Position numbers and translations under genes: made by a program
The notes under the pieces: generated by a model
Told to the model about the DNA's origin: nothing
What the model saw: only the letters and a program-made list of their open reading frames with translations
The model's database searches: none
In this document: in pieces, positions 8,324 through 16,779 of the stretch
Position numbering within the stretch: the stretch's first letter is position 1
Layout: every line of letters begins with the position of its first letter
From: Bacteroidota bacterium
GTDB lineage: Bacteria; Bacteroidota; Bacteroidia; Chitinophagales; Chitinophagaceae
NCBI GenBank assembly: GCA_023428755.1
Contig: JAEYWX010000025.1
Location: forward strand, 62,001-126,000
Direction of reading: 5' to 3'
Length of the DNA: 64,000 nt

Positions 8324-8349
8324 AAACCCCGCTATTCCTGGCGGGGTTT
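8324..8349 (+). terminator. Rho-independent terminator after pckA
   Basis: AAACCCCGC (8324-8332) pairs perfectly with GCGGGGTTT (8341-8349) around an 8-base loop, followed by a T-rich stretch, 33 bases after the pckA stop. Confidence 0.85.
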
Positions 8350-8369
8350 ATTATTTCCTGTTATTAGAA

Positions 8370-8810
8370 TCATTGATTTTTTATTTCTACTCTATTCCAA
8401 GCTCTTACACAAAATCCATTTTGTCGGGCCGGGTACCAATTTCCAGCGGATTTAAAAAAGTTTATGATCGATGCCCTATCGGCCGATGATAATCCTGAAG
8501 GTCTTATAATTTGAAACCTGCTGGTTGTTCCATCCAAATCAACAATAAACCAAACTTCTACAATTCCTTTATAATAAGGTATACGCTTGAAATTTTCTGC
8601 GATATATTTTTCCCACACTGATTGACCACCGGGAAATACCGGAGGCTGTTCAACCATAGTAAAAACTCGATCTGGATTTTTTCTTGAGTCCTCAGAAACG
8701 GAACAAAGCATCGAATCATTTCCAAACCGATAGATGGTATCTTTTCGTTCCTGAGCTACTATTGATATAAAACTAATAAGGGCAACTACAAGTAAACAAA
8801 AGGTCTTCAT
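8370..8810 (-). CDS. Secreted TonB C-terminal-like domain protein
   Basis: The signal peptide MKTFCLLVVALISFISIVAQ is followed by a short linker and a TonB-like C-terminal domain (VEQPPVFPGGQSVWEKYI, then YYKGIVEVWFIVDLDGT). There is no N-terminal membrane anchor or Pro-rich periplasmic spacer, so it is not a complete energy transducer. Such stand-alone exported domains are frequent in Bacteroidota and their role is unclear. It lies 18 bases downstream of the deoxynucleoside kinase gene on the same strand. Confidence 0.8.
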   Translation of the reverse strand: MKTFCLLVVALISFISIVAQERKDTIYRFGNDSMLCSVSEDSRKNPDRVFTMVEQPPVFPGGQSVWEKYIAENFKRIPYYKGIVEVWFIVDLDGTTSRFQIIRPSGLSSADRASIINFFKSAGNWYPARQNGFCVRAWNRVEIKNQ

Positions 8811-8828
8811 AGTTAGCTTTGATAATAA

Positions 8829-9464
8829 TTAAAACAACCCGTACAACTGCGAATCAATTTTATTAATGATCTCACCAAAATGTTCTTCGTTCTCCGCAAA
8901 TTTATTCATATCAACATCAATCACTAACAAACTGCCTTCTTTATACTGGTCGATCCATTTGTTGTAATACTCATTCAGCTTTTTCAAATAATCGAGACGG
9001 ATATTTTCTTCATATTCTCTCCCCCGTTTTTGTATTTGTGCCACCAACGTAGGTACAGATGCTTTGAGATAGATCAACAGATCGGGAGGCGATACCATTG
9101 TCTTTAATGTAGAGAAGAAAGAAAAATAGTTATCAAAATCACGTTTGCCCATCAATCCCATATCGTGCAGGTTGGGAGCAAAAATGTGTGCATCTTCAAA
9201 AATGGTGCGGTCCTGTATCACCGTTTCTGTACCCCGTTGAATTTCCAGCACCTGGTTTAAACGGTTATTTAAAAAATAGATCTGCAGGTTAAAACTCCAG
9301 CGGGGCATATCCTCATAAAAGTCGTTGAGGTAAGGATTGTGATCCACATCTTCAAACTGCGGAATCCATTTGTAATGCTTTGCCAGCATTTCAGTAAGGG
9401 TTGTTTTTCCGGCACCGATATTACCGGCGATTGCCACATGTTTTGGTTTTTTACTTTTCGCCAT
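8829..9464 (-). CDS. Deoxynucleoside kinase (deoxyadenosine/deoxyguanosine kinase family)
   Basis: The 211-residue salvage enzyme phosphorylates deoxynucleosides with a nucleoside triphosphate. The P-loop GNIGAGKTTL (residue 14 on), EDVDHNPYLNDFYED (substrate pocket), QDRTIFEDAHIF (the DRS-like motif) and a lid with RGREYEENI are all in place. Exact base preference cannot be read from the sequence. Short C-rich repeats flank the gap to trpS upstream. Confidence 0.9.
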   Translation of the reverse strand: MAKSKKPKHVAIAGNIGAGKTTLTEMLAKHYKWIPQFEDVDHNPYLNDFYEDMPRWSFNLQIYFLNNRLNQVLEIQRGTETVIQDRTIFEDAHIFAPNLHDMGLMGKRDFDNYFSFFSTLKTMVSPPDLLIYLKASVPTLVAQIQKRGREYEENIRLDYLKKLNEYYNKWIDQYKEGSLLVIDVDMNKFAENEEHFGEIINKIDSQLYGLF

Positions 9465-9468
9465 AATG

Positions 9469-9578
9469 CCCCTATCCCCTAAAGGGGAATGATTTAACAG
9501 TTAAACATTTATAATTTACTAACACCCATAAAAAACTAAGATAGATTTTTTTTGCTCCCCTTCAGGGGGTAGGTGCAA
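9469..9578. repeat. CCCCT..AGGGG-type dispersed repeats in the dNK/trpS spacer
   Basis: TCCCCTAAAGGGGA (9477-9490) and CTCCCCTTCAGGGGG (9556-9570) are two short palindromic units of a C-rich family. The right copy overlaps the trpS stop, so the last trpS codons (APTP) lie in repeat DNA. Related words occur inside aroA (17540-17572), inside the aminotransferase gene (22973-23002) and at 23596. Confidence 0.65.
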
Positions 9579-10578
9579 AATAATTAAGACCCATTGCCTG
9601 TCTTGTAAGTTCTATCGTTTTTTGTGCACTCACCCTGGCTTTTTCAGCACCCTGTTGCATCACTTTTTTCAGGTATGCATCATCGCTTTCAATTGCTTTT
9701 GCCTTTTCACGAATGGGCGCCACAAATTTTGCAATATCCTCGCCCAATTGTTTTTTCATGTCGCCATAACGGATCACACAATTGTTGAAGTCGGCTTCAA
9801 ATTTCTGAACAGTATCGGGCGCACTTACCAAACGCATTAACTGGAAAAGATTTTCAATATAATCAGGTTTGGCTGAATTGGGTTCGGTTGGACCGGCATC
9901 TGTTTTTGCCTTCATTACTTTTTTGCGGATCACTTCGTCTTCATCGGCCAGGTAAATGGTTGCGTTTTGATTTTCACTTTTACTCATTTTACCGGAACCG
10001 TCCAGGCTGGGAACTTTTACAAGCTCACCACCAAAGTTGAATGCGATCGGCTCCGGAAAAACATCGCCATACCGATGATTGAAACGGTTGGCGAATGTGC
10101 GGGCCATTTCAAGATGCTGTTCCTGGTCTTTTCCAACAGGTACATATTTTGCCCGGTGCAGAATAATATCAGCCGTTTGCAACACCGGGTAGGTTAACAA
10201 CCCAGCATTTACATTTTCCGGATGCTGGCGAACTTTATCTTTAAAGGTGGTGGTTTTTTCCAATTCGCCTTTGTAAGCCATCATGTTGAGATAGAGATAC
10301 AGTTCTGCGGTTTCATACACGTGGCTTTGACAATAAAAAGCTACTTTCTCCGGATCTAAACCACAAGCAATATTTTCTGCAAATACCCGCCGTACATTTT
10401 CCCGTAATTCTTTCGTATCCGGATGTGTGGTGAGCGAATGCCAGTCGGCCACCATAAAAAAGCAAGTATACTCCTCCTGCATTTTTACATAATTCTGCAT
10501 GGCCCCAAAATAATTTCCAAGGTGTAAATAACCCGTTGGACGAAGGCCGCTCATAACAATTTCTTTCTGCTTGCTCAT
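9562..10578 (-). CDS. trpS: Tryptophanyl-tRNA synthetase
   Basis: The class Ic synthetase charges tRNA-Trp. The 338-residue protein has the HIGH-equivalent in RPTGYLHLGNYFG (about residue 13), GKDQEQHLEMAR (tryptophan and ATP contacts) and a perfect KMSKS in SGKMSKSENQ. Length is typical. On the plus strand the hairpin after ompA separates it from the OmpA gene, so it is transcribed on its own or with the kinase gene downstream. Confidence 0.96.
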   Translation of the reverse strand: MSKQKEIVMSGLRPTGYLHLGNYFGAMQNYVKMQEEYTCFFMVADWHSLTTHPDTKELRENVRRVFAENIACGLDPEKVAFYCQSHVYETAELYLYLNMMAYKGELEKTTTFKDKVRQHPENVNAGLLTYPVLQTADIILHRAKYVPVGKDQEQHLEMARTFANRFNHRYGDVFPEPIAFNFGGELVKVPSLDGSGKMSKSENQNATIYLADEDEVIRKKVMKAKTDAGPTEPNSAKPDYIENLFQLMRLVSAPDTVQKFEADFNNCVIRYGDMKKQLGEDIAKFVAPIREKAKAIESDDAYLKKVMQQGAEKARVSAQKTIELTRQAMGLNYFAPTP

Positions 10579-10643
10579 AGTTGTTCGTTCGTTCGCTGAT
10601 AAGTGGGCGAAGATAAAACTTGTTTAGCGTGCAGGGCATAAAA

Positions 10644-10669
10644 AAATCCCCCGCATGCACGGGGGATTT
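10644..10669 (-). terminator. Rho-independent terminator after ompA
   Basis: AAATCCCCC (10644-10652) pairs with GGGGGATTT (10661-10669). On the minus strand a run of T follows the stem, 20 bases after the OmpA stop codon. Confidence 0.9.
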
Positions 10670-10688
10670 AAAAAATATGATCAGTTGA

Positions 10689-12023
10689 TTAATAGCTTCT
10701 CAACTTCAATTCCACACGGCGGTTCTTTGCTTTACCGGCTGCGGTTTTATTGTCGGCAATTGGCTTATCAGATCCATAACCAGCAGAAGTCAGGCGATCT
10801 TTCTCAATTCCTTGTGCTACCAGGTAAGCTTTTACTGCTGCTGCACGGTTTTCAGAAAGAACTTGATTTTTTGCTGCATCACCTGAAGCATCTGTATGAC
10901 CTTCCACATCCAATTGAAGTGTTGGGTTATCTTTCAAAATCTGCGCTACTTCGTTCAAAGGAGCATATGATTTTTTCTGTAACTGATAGCTACCAGTTGT
11001 AAAGAAGATATTGCGTGCTGCAAACTCAACTTTGGTTTTAATTTCTTCTTTCACTTCAGGACAACCCGCATTTGCTGCAATACCTGCAACAGTTGGGCAT
11101 TTGTCTTCTTCATCATTTACTCCATCGCCATCTGTATCAGGTACAGGGCAACCGCCATAGCGTGCTACACCAGCCTGCTGGGGACACTTATCTTCCTCAT
11201 CATTAATACCATCTTTGTCGCTGTCGGGAATTGGGCAACCATTGTAACGGGCCACACCGGCAACATCGGCACACTTATCATCTTTATCCGCAATACCATC
11301 TTTGTCTTTATCAGGACAACCACGGAGCGCTGCTAAACCAGCTTCATCGGGGCAAACATCATCTGCATCTAACACGCCATCGCCATCTTTATCTTTCGGA
11401 GGCTCTGGAGCAGGTGGAGGCGGAGGAGGCGCTGCCTGGCGTTCTTTAAGAGGTACGCTCACTCCAAACGAATGTACCAACCCGTAATTTGCCCTTGCGG
11501 TAATAGGTACACGATAACCCGTATTAAGGTGTAAAAACATTCGGTCGGCTAAATTCACTTGAAGACCCGCTCCAATTGGCATTTGTGCCATGAAGTTTGT
11601 TCTTTCTTTTGAGGCGCCAACACCAACTTGTAGATAAGGAACTACAATGTAATTATCTGGCAGCAATTTAATATTAAAATTTACATCGGCTTCCAAATAG
11701 AGATTTTCACTAACTGTAGGGTTTACGCCATTTCGCACCGGATAATTTAAAAACGAAGCTCCTAACCTTGCCATAACATCAATGTTATTAGTTAGCCCCT
11801 GAATGTAATGGATAGTGGCTCCGGGCTTTAGTCTGCTTATTTTGCTATAATTCTTTTCTCTAAGAACAGTTGACAAACCCCGGTTACGTAAATCAACGCC
11901 AGTTTGGAAATCAAAAAGTGAAAATTGAAAACCGATTGAAGGCTGTTTCTTCAAATCCTTATCCTGGGCACTTGCAGTTAAAAAACCACAAACAGCAACC
12001 AGCAGTACGAGCAAATGTTTCAT
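10689..12023 (-). CDS. OmpA-family outer membrane protein with thrombospondin type 3 repeats
   Basis: The signal peptide MKHLLVLLVAVCGFLTASA leads into a beta-barrel-like domain (about residues 25-195), a Pro-rich hinge (AAPPPPPPAPEPP), four calcium-binding-type repeats (DKDGDGVLDADDVCP, then DKDGIADKDDKC and two more), and a C-terminal OmpA domain (about residues 330-444) with VEGHTDASGDAAKNQVLSEN and NRRVELKL for peptidoglycan binding. The protein would tether the outer membrane to the cell wall. An exact -7 element lies 23 bases upstream and a strong terminator follows, so it is a single-gene unit. Confidence 0.93.
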   Translation of the reverse strand: MKHLLVLLVAVCGFLTASAQDKDLKKQPSIGFQFSLFDFQTGVDLRNRGLSTVLREKNYSKISRLKPGATIHYIQGLTNNIDVMARLGASFLNYPVRNGVNPTVSENLYLEADVNFNIKLLPDNYIVVPYLQVGVGASKERTNFMAQMPIGAGLQVNLADRMFLHLNTGYRVPITARANYGLVHSFGVSVPLKERQAAPPPPPPAPEPPKDKDGDGVLDADDVCPDEAGLAALRGCPDKDKDGIADKDDKCADVAGVARYNGCPIPDSDKDGINDEEDKCPQQAGVARYGGCPVPDTDGDGVNDEEDKCPTVAGIAANAGCPEVKEEIKTKVEFAARNIFFTTGSYQLQKKSYAPLNEVAQILKDNPTLQLDVEGHTDASGDAAKNQVLSENRAAAVKAYLVAQGIEKDRLTSAGYGSDKPIADNKTAAGKAKNRRVELKLRSY

Positions 12024-12045
12024 AAATGAGTTATTTTGGAATGAG

Positions 12046-12053
12046 CAAAAATA
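12046..12053 (-). promoter_or_regulatory. -7 promoter element for ompA
   Basis: On the minus strand TATTTTTG fits TAnnTTTG, 22 bases before the ompA start. No TTG at the standard distance was seen. Confidence 0.45.
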
Positions 12054-12113
12054 ACGGTAGGTAGCTTAAATGAAAAATAAATTACCCACAATGTTAAATA
12101 CTTAACCTGCAGA

Positions 12114-12533
12114 TTACTTTGCAGGCGGCTTTTTGCCTAACACTTCAATTTTTACACGGGTAAGGCCACTTTTGATAAACCCGAGCTTGGTGGCGGCAGC
12201 CCTCGACAGATCGATAATACGTTTGTTTCGATGATGAAGCCGATCGTTGATCTTAACGATGACAGTTCGGCCGTTGCGGAGATTTGTTACACGAACATAG
12301 ATGCCAAGAGGAAGTGTATTGTGTGCAGCGGTAAGCTTTTGATTGTTGAAGATTTCACCATTGGCCGTTTTACGTCCATTAAACTTATTGGAGTAAAAGC
12401 TGGCCATCCCATATTGGATCTTTGTTTTGGCAGACGCTTTTTTAACAGGGGGATTTGTATCCTGTTGGGCATAGGCTTCTGTACAAAAAACTGAACCCAG
12501 TACGTAAAAAAGAAGGCACAATTTCCTCATCAA
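12114..12533 (-). CDS. rlpA: RlpA-like septal ring lytic transglycosylase family protein
   Basis: A 139-residue exported protein: signal peptide (MMRKLCLLFYVLGSVFCTEAYA), short Lys/Thr linker, then a double-psi beta-barrel with YGMASFYSNKFNGRKTANGE, TAAHNTLPLG and VIVKINDRLHHRNKRIIDLS. The Asp of NDR and the His of AAHNTLP match catalytic positions of RlpA. There is no C-terminal SPOR domain, so it is the minimal form. Its start lies just downstream of the L,D-transpeptidase stop (3-base gap), suggesting co-transcription of two cell-wall genes. MRKLC at 12530 is an equally good start. Confidence 0.88.
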   Translation of the reverse strand: MMRKLCLLFYVLGSVFCTEAYAQQDTNPPVKKASAKTKIQYGMASFYSNKFNGRKTANGEIFNNQKLTAAHNTLPLGIYVRVTNLRNGRTVIVKINDRLHHRNKRIIDLSRAAATKLGFIKSGLTRVKIEVLGKKPPAK

Positions 12534-12536
12534 TCG

Positions 12537-14228
12537 TTATTTGGTTGAAAAAATATGCTCACGTGCCATTTTATCTTCACGATAAATATCTTCAAAGAAG
12601 ATCAGCTTTCCATTTTTCCCCGCAGCAGTAAAGTAACGGAAATAAACCGGAAGCGGTGTTTTCACCCGAACAGTACGCTTTTCTTTCCGTTGCAGCCATG
12701 CTCGTATAGAGTCACTGGCTACCCGTTTAGGGTCTGTTTCATAATTCGAGCTATCCAATGCGGAGATATAATAAGTAAGTTTTTCCCATTCCTGCACACG
12801 TACACATCCGTGACTTAATGCACGCTTTGCATTTTTGAAGAGGTAACGCTGATTGGTATCATGCAGGTAAACAGAATATTTGTTTGGGAAATTAAATTTG
12901 AGAATACCTAACGCATTATCATCGCCACTGCCCTGCACGACTTTATACGGAATACCTTTTTTATACTTCGTCCAATCAATTGAATAAGGATCTACTTCTT
13001 CACCTTCCCAGGTTAACAATGAATATCCTTTTTTAGCAAGATAACCAGGATCACGGCGAAGAGCCGGTACAATTTCTTTCATAATAATACTGTTGGGTAT
13101 GGTCCATTGCGGATACGTAACCATATCGCTGATCCGACTTGTAAGCAACGGTGTTCTCGTATTCGGCTTGCCCACTACCACTTTACTTTCGATACGAAGT
13201 GTATCATTATCCCATAACTCGAGATTATACGCTGGGAGATTTACCCACACATAACGCTCCGGCATTTTAGGTGGTAATACTTTATACCGGTCCAGATTTA
13301 TGGCAATAAGTTTGAACTTTTCCTCATCAGTATTATTGAGGTAGTTTACCACCTGCACTCCAAACTTTCCATCAACAGTTAACTCCTTTCGCTTCTGTAA
13401 TTTTACAAGTGCTTCTTTCAACTGTATTGAATCCACCTGTTCCAGTTGCCAACTGAGCATACCCTCTTCCTTCAAGCGTTGTACCAATGTTTTTACAAAT
13501 GCGAGTGAATCTTTGTAGGGATATGATACGTAGGTAAATTTTTTATCGAAGTCGGCACTGTCAACAAAATGCTTTGTTGCTTTTTTCAATTCAACATATC
13601 CTTGGTGTGAAGGTTCTAAAAAATGCAGGACGTCAAAAAGTGATTTTCCATTCACTACTGCTGTAAGATTTGTATGATAAAATTGATCTGTTAAAACAGA
13701 ATCGGGGTTCATGTACATACTATCAACTTTCAACCGGCCAATATGCAGGTGCGCCGCTATGTGAAAGAAAGCATCTGTTAGCAGTATATCAGCTTTCGAC
13801 CAAAGCACAGCATCACGCCGGTCGCCAATGGCGGCAGTATCAGCAGCAAAACGGGAAGCAATTTGTTGCAAGAGAGGGTAATGATAATCAATCGGAAATA
13901 ATCCATACAGCTTTGCCTGTTGAATAAACAACATCATTGAATCGGCTATGGAACGAAATTGTTCATTGTTGCTCCAAACAGCTTTATAATCAGTTTGATT
14001 GTAATATGCATCAACCGCACTCAAACGGGAAACTTTTGTGCTATCATCCAGTTTACCATCATCTTTAATGCGTTTAAGTAATTCTGCGATATTGGTTTTC
14101 ACCCGATCATTCATTTGTTCGGGTTCGATTACAATATCTTTTTCATTCCCACCTTCACCGCATGAGCTGATGAGCAACAGAAAAGGGAGAAATACAAACA
14201 ACAATGAACCGGTAAGCTGTTTTCTCAT
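12537..14228 (-). CDS. L,D-transpeptidase (YcbB/LdtD-like) lipoprotein
   Basis: The 563-residue precursor opens with a lipoprotein signal (FLLLISSCGEG). A long helical region with an embedded peptidoglycan-binding-like segment (KLQKRKELTVDGKFGVQVVNYL, about residues 270-295) precedes a YkuD catalytic domain: YVWVNLPAYNLELWD, then YLHDTNQRYLF and ALSHGCVRV near residue 470, with the catalytic Cys and the upstream His. It would form 3-3 crosslinks in peptidoglycan in the periplasm. The layout (domain interruption, large N-terminal half) follows YcbB. It is followed at once by rlpA. Confidence 0.9.
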   Translation of the reverse strand: MRKQLTGSLLFVFLPFLLLISSCGEGGNEKDIVIEPEQMNDRVKTNIAELLKRIKDDGKLDDSTKVSRLSAVDAYYNQTDYKAVWSNNEQFRSIADSMMLFIQQAKLYGLFPIDYHYPLLQQIASRFAADTAAIGDRRDAVLWSKADILLTDAFFHIAAHLHIGRLKVDSMYMNPDSVLTDQFYHTNLTAVVNGKSLFDVLHFLEPSHQGYVELKKATKHFVDSADFDKKFTYVSYPYKDSLAFVKTLVQRLKEEGMLSWQLEQVDSIQLKEALVKLQKRKELTVDGKFGVQVVNYLNNTDEEKFKLIAINLDRYKVLPPKMPERYVWVNLPAYNLELWDNDTLRIESKVVVGKPNTRTPLLTSRISDMVTYPQWTIPNSIIMKEIVPALRRDPGYLAKKGYSLLTWEGEEVDPYSIDWTKYKKGIPYKVVQGSGDDNALGILKFNFPNKYSVYLHDTNQRYLFKNAKRALSHGCVRVQEWEKLTYYISALDSSNYETDPKRVASDSIRAWLQRKEKRTVRVKTPLPVYFRYFTAAGKNGKLIFFEDIYREDKMAREHIFSTK

Positions 14229-14298
14229 GTATTGATTACATTTATTGTTCCATCACCAAATTATGACCGGCATGGACGCTTTTCAGATAGTCAAAATA

Positions 14299-15018
14299 AT
14301 GAAACGGTTGCACATAGCAATCAGCATGAACCTGTTTTTTTACCTGTTGATTTTACCTGCCTGTGCACAACCGCTGAAAACCAGCAGTTACGGTGTCACT
14401 TATATCGATTCTGAAAAAAACTATAAGAAAACAGTATCACTCGACAAGAATAAACAACTGATCGAATTAAACCAACGAATACCTGATCTTATTTTGGATC
14501 TACGCTACGCAACGGCTGATAATTTTGTAAAGCAACCACTCTATCCTGCTTCTACCAATTTTACGTTTCTCCGGTTGCCTGCAGCAAATGCGTTGCAAAA
14601 CGTACAAGCCGAACTGAAGAAAAGAGGATTGGGACTAAAAATTTTTGATGCGTACAGGCCCTACTCTGTTACCGTAAAATTCTGGGAGTTGGTGAAAGAT
14701 GAACGCTATGTTGCCAACCCAACAAAAGGCAGCGGACATAACCGTGGGCTTGCTGTTGACTTAACCATTGTTGATTTGAAAACAGGAGTTGAGTTAGATA
14801 TGGGAACCGGCTTCGATAATTTTACCGATACAGCACATCATTCGTTTACAAAGTTAAATCCAACGGTTTTACAAAACAGGAAACTGCTGAAAGATGTGAT
14901 GCTGAAACATGGCTTCAACTTACTGGAAACAGAATGGTGGCACTATTACTGGCCCAACGACCGAAATTATGAAGTGTTGGATCTTGATTTTAAGCAACTG
15001 AAAAAACTTTCTAAGTAA
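14299..15018 (+). CDS. D-alanyl-D-alanine dipeptidase (VanX/M15D family), probable lipoprotein
   Basis: I choose the ATG at 14299 because MKRLHIAISMNLFFYLL with the lipobox LPAC forms a lipoprotein signal; the frame is open 18 codons further upstream. The zinc peptidase motifs are present: SGHNRGLAVDL (SxHxxGxAxD, near residue 147) and EWWHY (near 211), preceded by FDAYRPYSV (catalytic Arg region). The enzyme hydrolyses D-Ala-D-Ala; here it more likely recycles cell wall than confers vancomycin resistance, since no vanH/vanA genes are nearby. Divergent from the L,D-transpeptidase and overlapping the convergent DUF952 gene by 8 bases. Confidence 0.92.
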   Translation: MKRLHIAISMNLFFYLLILPACAQPLKTSSYGVTYIDSEKNYKKTVSLDKNKQLIELNQRIPDLILDLRYATADNFVKQPLYPASTNFTFLRLPAANALQNVQAELKKRGLGLKIFDAYRPYSVTVKFWELVKDERYVANPTKGSGHNRGLAVDLTIVDLKTGVELDMGTGFDNFTDTAHHSFTKLNPTVLQNRKLLKDVMLKHGFNLLETEWWHYYWPNDRNYEVLDLDFKQLKKLSK

Positions 15019-15313
15019 GTTCAACTACATCCACTACCGCATCCACATTAATGGTTCCGTATACATGCGGAAACGTATCTTCAGTTGAAGGACTCCATTC
15101 AAACACAAAACGACTTGTGAGCTTATCTGTATCGATCACCAGTTTTACCAATTCTGTTTTACCGGCAAAATAACGTTCAAGTACACCCGCCACCTGGTTT
15201 TCCTGTGAGCAATGAATAAATCCTTCTAATTTTAAAGACGGCGACTCGTAAGCACCAACCTGCTTCGCTGCATTCCATTCGGCAGCAGTAGTAACATGAT
15301 AAATAATGGGCAT
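15011..15313 (-). CDS. DUF952 family protein
   Basis: The 100-residue product reads IYHVTTAAEWNAAKQVGAY, GFIHCSQENQVAGVLERYF and DTFPHVYGTINVDAVVDV, which matches DUF952 end to end. The conserved His/Cys/Ser of FIHCS and the His of FPHVYG cluster as in ADP-ribosyl-like folds, but no activity is established. It is the last gene of the aromatic superoperon strand, two bases after the VOC gene. Confidence 0.88.
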   Translation of the reverse strand: MPIIYHVTTAAEWNAAKQVGAYESPSLKLEGFIHCSQENQVAGVLERYFAGKTELVKLVIDTDKLTSRFVFEWSPSTEDTFPHVYGTINVDAVVDVVELT

Positions 15314-15315
15314 CG

Positions 15316-15759
15316 TTAACGTTTTACTTCGTTCAGTTCAATAAGGTAACCATCGGGGTCGGCAACATAAATCTGTACAGCACCATCAAAACGAACCTGC
15401 TTGTGAAAACTCATTTTGTGCTGCGTTAAATATTTTTCTGCAGCAGTAATGGATGTTACAAACAAGGCGAAATGACTTCCGTTGCGATCGTTCTTTACTT
15501 CAAAATCTCTTCCTGCCAGCAAATGGATCTGCTGATCGGTTCCCAACTTGAACCATGAACGAATGGCTTTGAGTGAATCAGGTACAGCAACAGGTTCTAA
15601 ACCCATTACTTCTTTATAAAATTTAGTGCTGGCTGCAATATCTTTTACATGCAGGGCTACATGGTTGTGCTTTACCACTTCAATCTTTGCATCGGTTTGT
15701 GCAAAAGAAATTGTAGTGATGAGTAAGGCAAGGAAGGCAATCGTTAATCGTTTACGCAT
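15316..15759 (-). CDS. Exported VOC (glyoxalase/dioxygenase fold) protein
   Basis: The signal peptide MRKRLTIAFLALLITTISFAQ precedes a single VOC module: NHVALHVKDIAASTKFYKEV at the start and IYVADPDGYLIELNEV at the end, with the paired His and Glu metal positions in place. One module of about 125 residues implies a dimer. Substrate unknown; an exported VOC protein is unusual. It lies 9 bases after aroC, so it is probably co-transcribed with the shikimate genes without an obvious pathway role. Confidence 0.82.
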   Translation of the reverse strand: MRKRLTIAFLALLITTISFAQTDAKIEVVKHNHVALHVKDIAASTKFYKEVMGLEPVAVPDSLKAIRSWFKLGTDQQIHLLAGRDFEVKNDRNGSHFALFVTSITAAEKYLTQHKMSFHKQVRFDGAVQIYVADPDGYLIELNEVKR

Positions 15760-15768
15760 GGTATAAAG

Positions 15769-16764
15769 TTAAGAGACGATTCGTTTGATCTGTTGTTCCT
15801 GCAACATCAAATCGGCTAATACAATAGCAGTTGCAGCTTCAACAATTACCGGTGCACGCAATGCCACACAAAGATCGTGACGGCCTTTGATCGAGAAATT
15901 TTCTGTTTGCTCTGTATCCCAGTTCAAGCTGTTTTGTTCTTTCGGAGTTGATGACGTTGGTTTGATGGCCAAACGAAACACCAGTTCATTTCCATTGCTG
16001 ATACCACCTACTACACCACCTGCATGATTGGTTCTTGTTTTACCATTCATATCTTCAATGGCATCGTTGTGTTCGCTGCCAAACATTTTTGCTGCAGCGA
16101 AACCTGTTCCGAATTCAATACCACGAACGGCAGGTATCGCAAACATCATTTGCGCCAATACCGATTCAACTGAATCGAAATAAGGTTCACCCAAACCAAC
16201 AGGCAATCCTGTTACTCTGCATTCAACCAAACCTCCAACAGAATCTTTTGTATCAATCGCATGTTGCAATCCTTTTTCTAAATCTTTTTCGCCACCTATT
16301 TCTGTCACCTCAGCATGAATAGAAACGCCAGGCATTAATTTCTTTGCTATTGCACCTGCACCAACTAACCCTGTTGTAAGCCTCGCACTGAAATGACCAC
16401 CACCACGGTAATCTTCATGGCCACCAAACTTTTGATGTGCTACCCAATCGGCATGACCCGGACGTGGAATGCTGCGTTGCTTTGCATAATCTTCGCTGCG
16501 GGTATTATTATTTTCAAAGAAAATAGCAATGGGAAAACCGGTGGTCTTATCATTAAAGGTTCCGCTTTTGAAGAACGGATAATCTGCTTCCTGACGAGGT
16601 GTGGTTCCTTTTTGCTTACCGCCTTTTCTGCGCTCCAGATCGGGCAACAGATCATCGGCGGTTAACGGCAATCCTGCCGGACAACCATCTACCACAATAC
16701 CTACACTTTCGCCATGCGATTCGCCAAAGATGGATACACGAAATAATTTACCGAATGAGTTCAA
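15769..16764 (-). CDS. aroC: Chorismate synthase
   Basis: Catalyses the last common step, conversion of 5-enolpyruvylshikimate-3-phosphate to chorismate, with reduced FMN. The 331 residues begin MNSFGKLFRVSIFGESHG (family signature with the conserved His), continue with RRKGGKQKGTTPRQE, GHADW and RGGGHFSARLT, and include the ASSTPKEQ-like stretch KPTSSTPKEQNSL and GRHDLCVALRAPVI. It follows aroA with a 15-base gap and precedes the VOC gene. Confidence 0.96.
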   Translation of the reverse strand: MNSFGKLFRVSIFGESHGESVGIVVDGCPAGLPLTADDLLPDLERRKGGKQKGTTPRQEADYPFFKSGTFNDKTTGFPIAIFFENNNTRSEDYAKQRSIPRPGHADWVAHQKFGGHEDYRGGGHFSARLTTGLVGAGAIAKKLMPGVSIHAEVTEIGGEKDLEKGLQHAIDTKDSVGGLVECRVTGLPVGLGEPYFDSVESVLAQMMFAIPAVRGIEFGTGFAAAKMFGSEHNDAIEDMNGKTRTNHAGGVVGGISNGNELVFRLAIKPTSSTPKEQNSLNWDTEQTENFSIKGRHDLCVALRAPVIVEAATAIVLADLMLQEQQIKRIVS

Positions 16765-16779
16765 TGTTGAATGGTTTAA

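Noticed and set aside
8292..8489. 65-residue plus ORF after pckA
   Set aside because: It contains the pckA terminator and runs antisense to the TonB-like gene.
11231..11487. Plus ORFs antisense to ompA
   Set aside because: They mirror the repetitive TSP3 and Pro-rich coding sequence of ompA.
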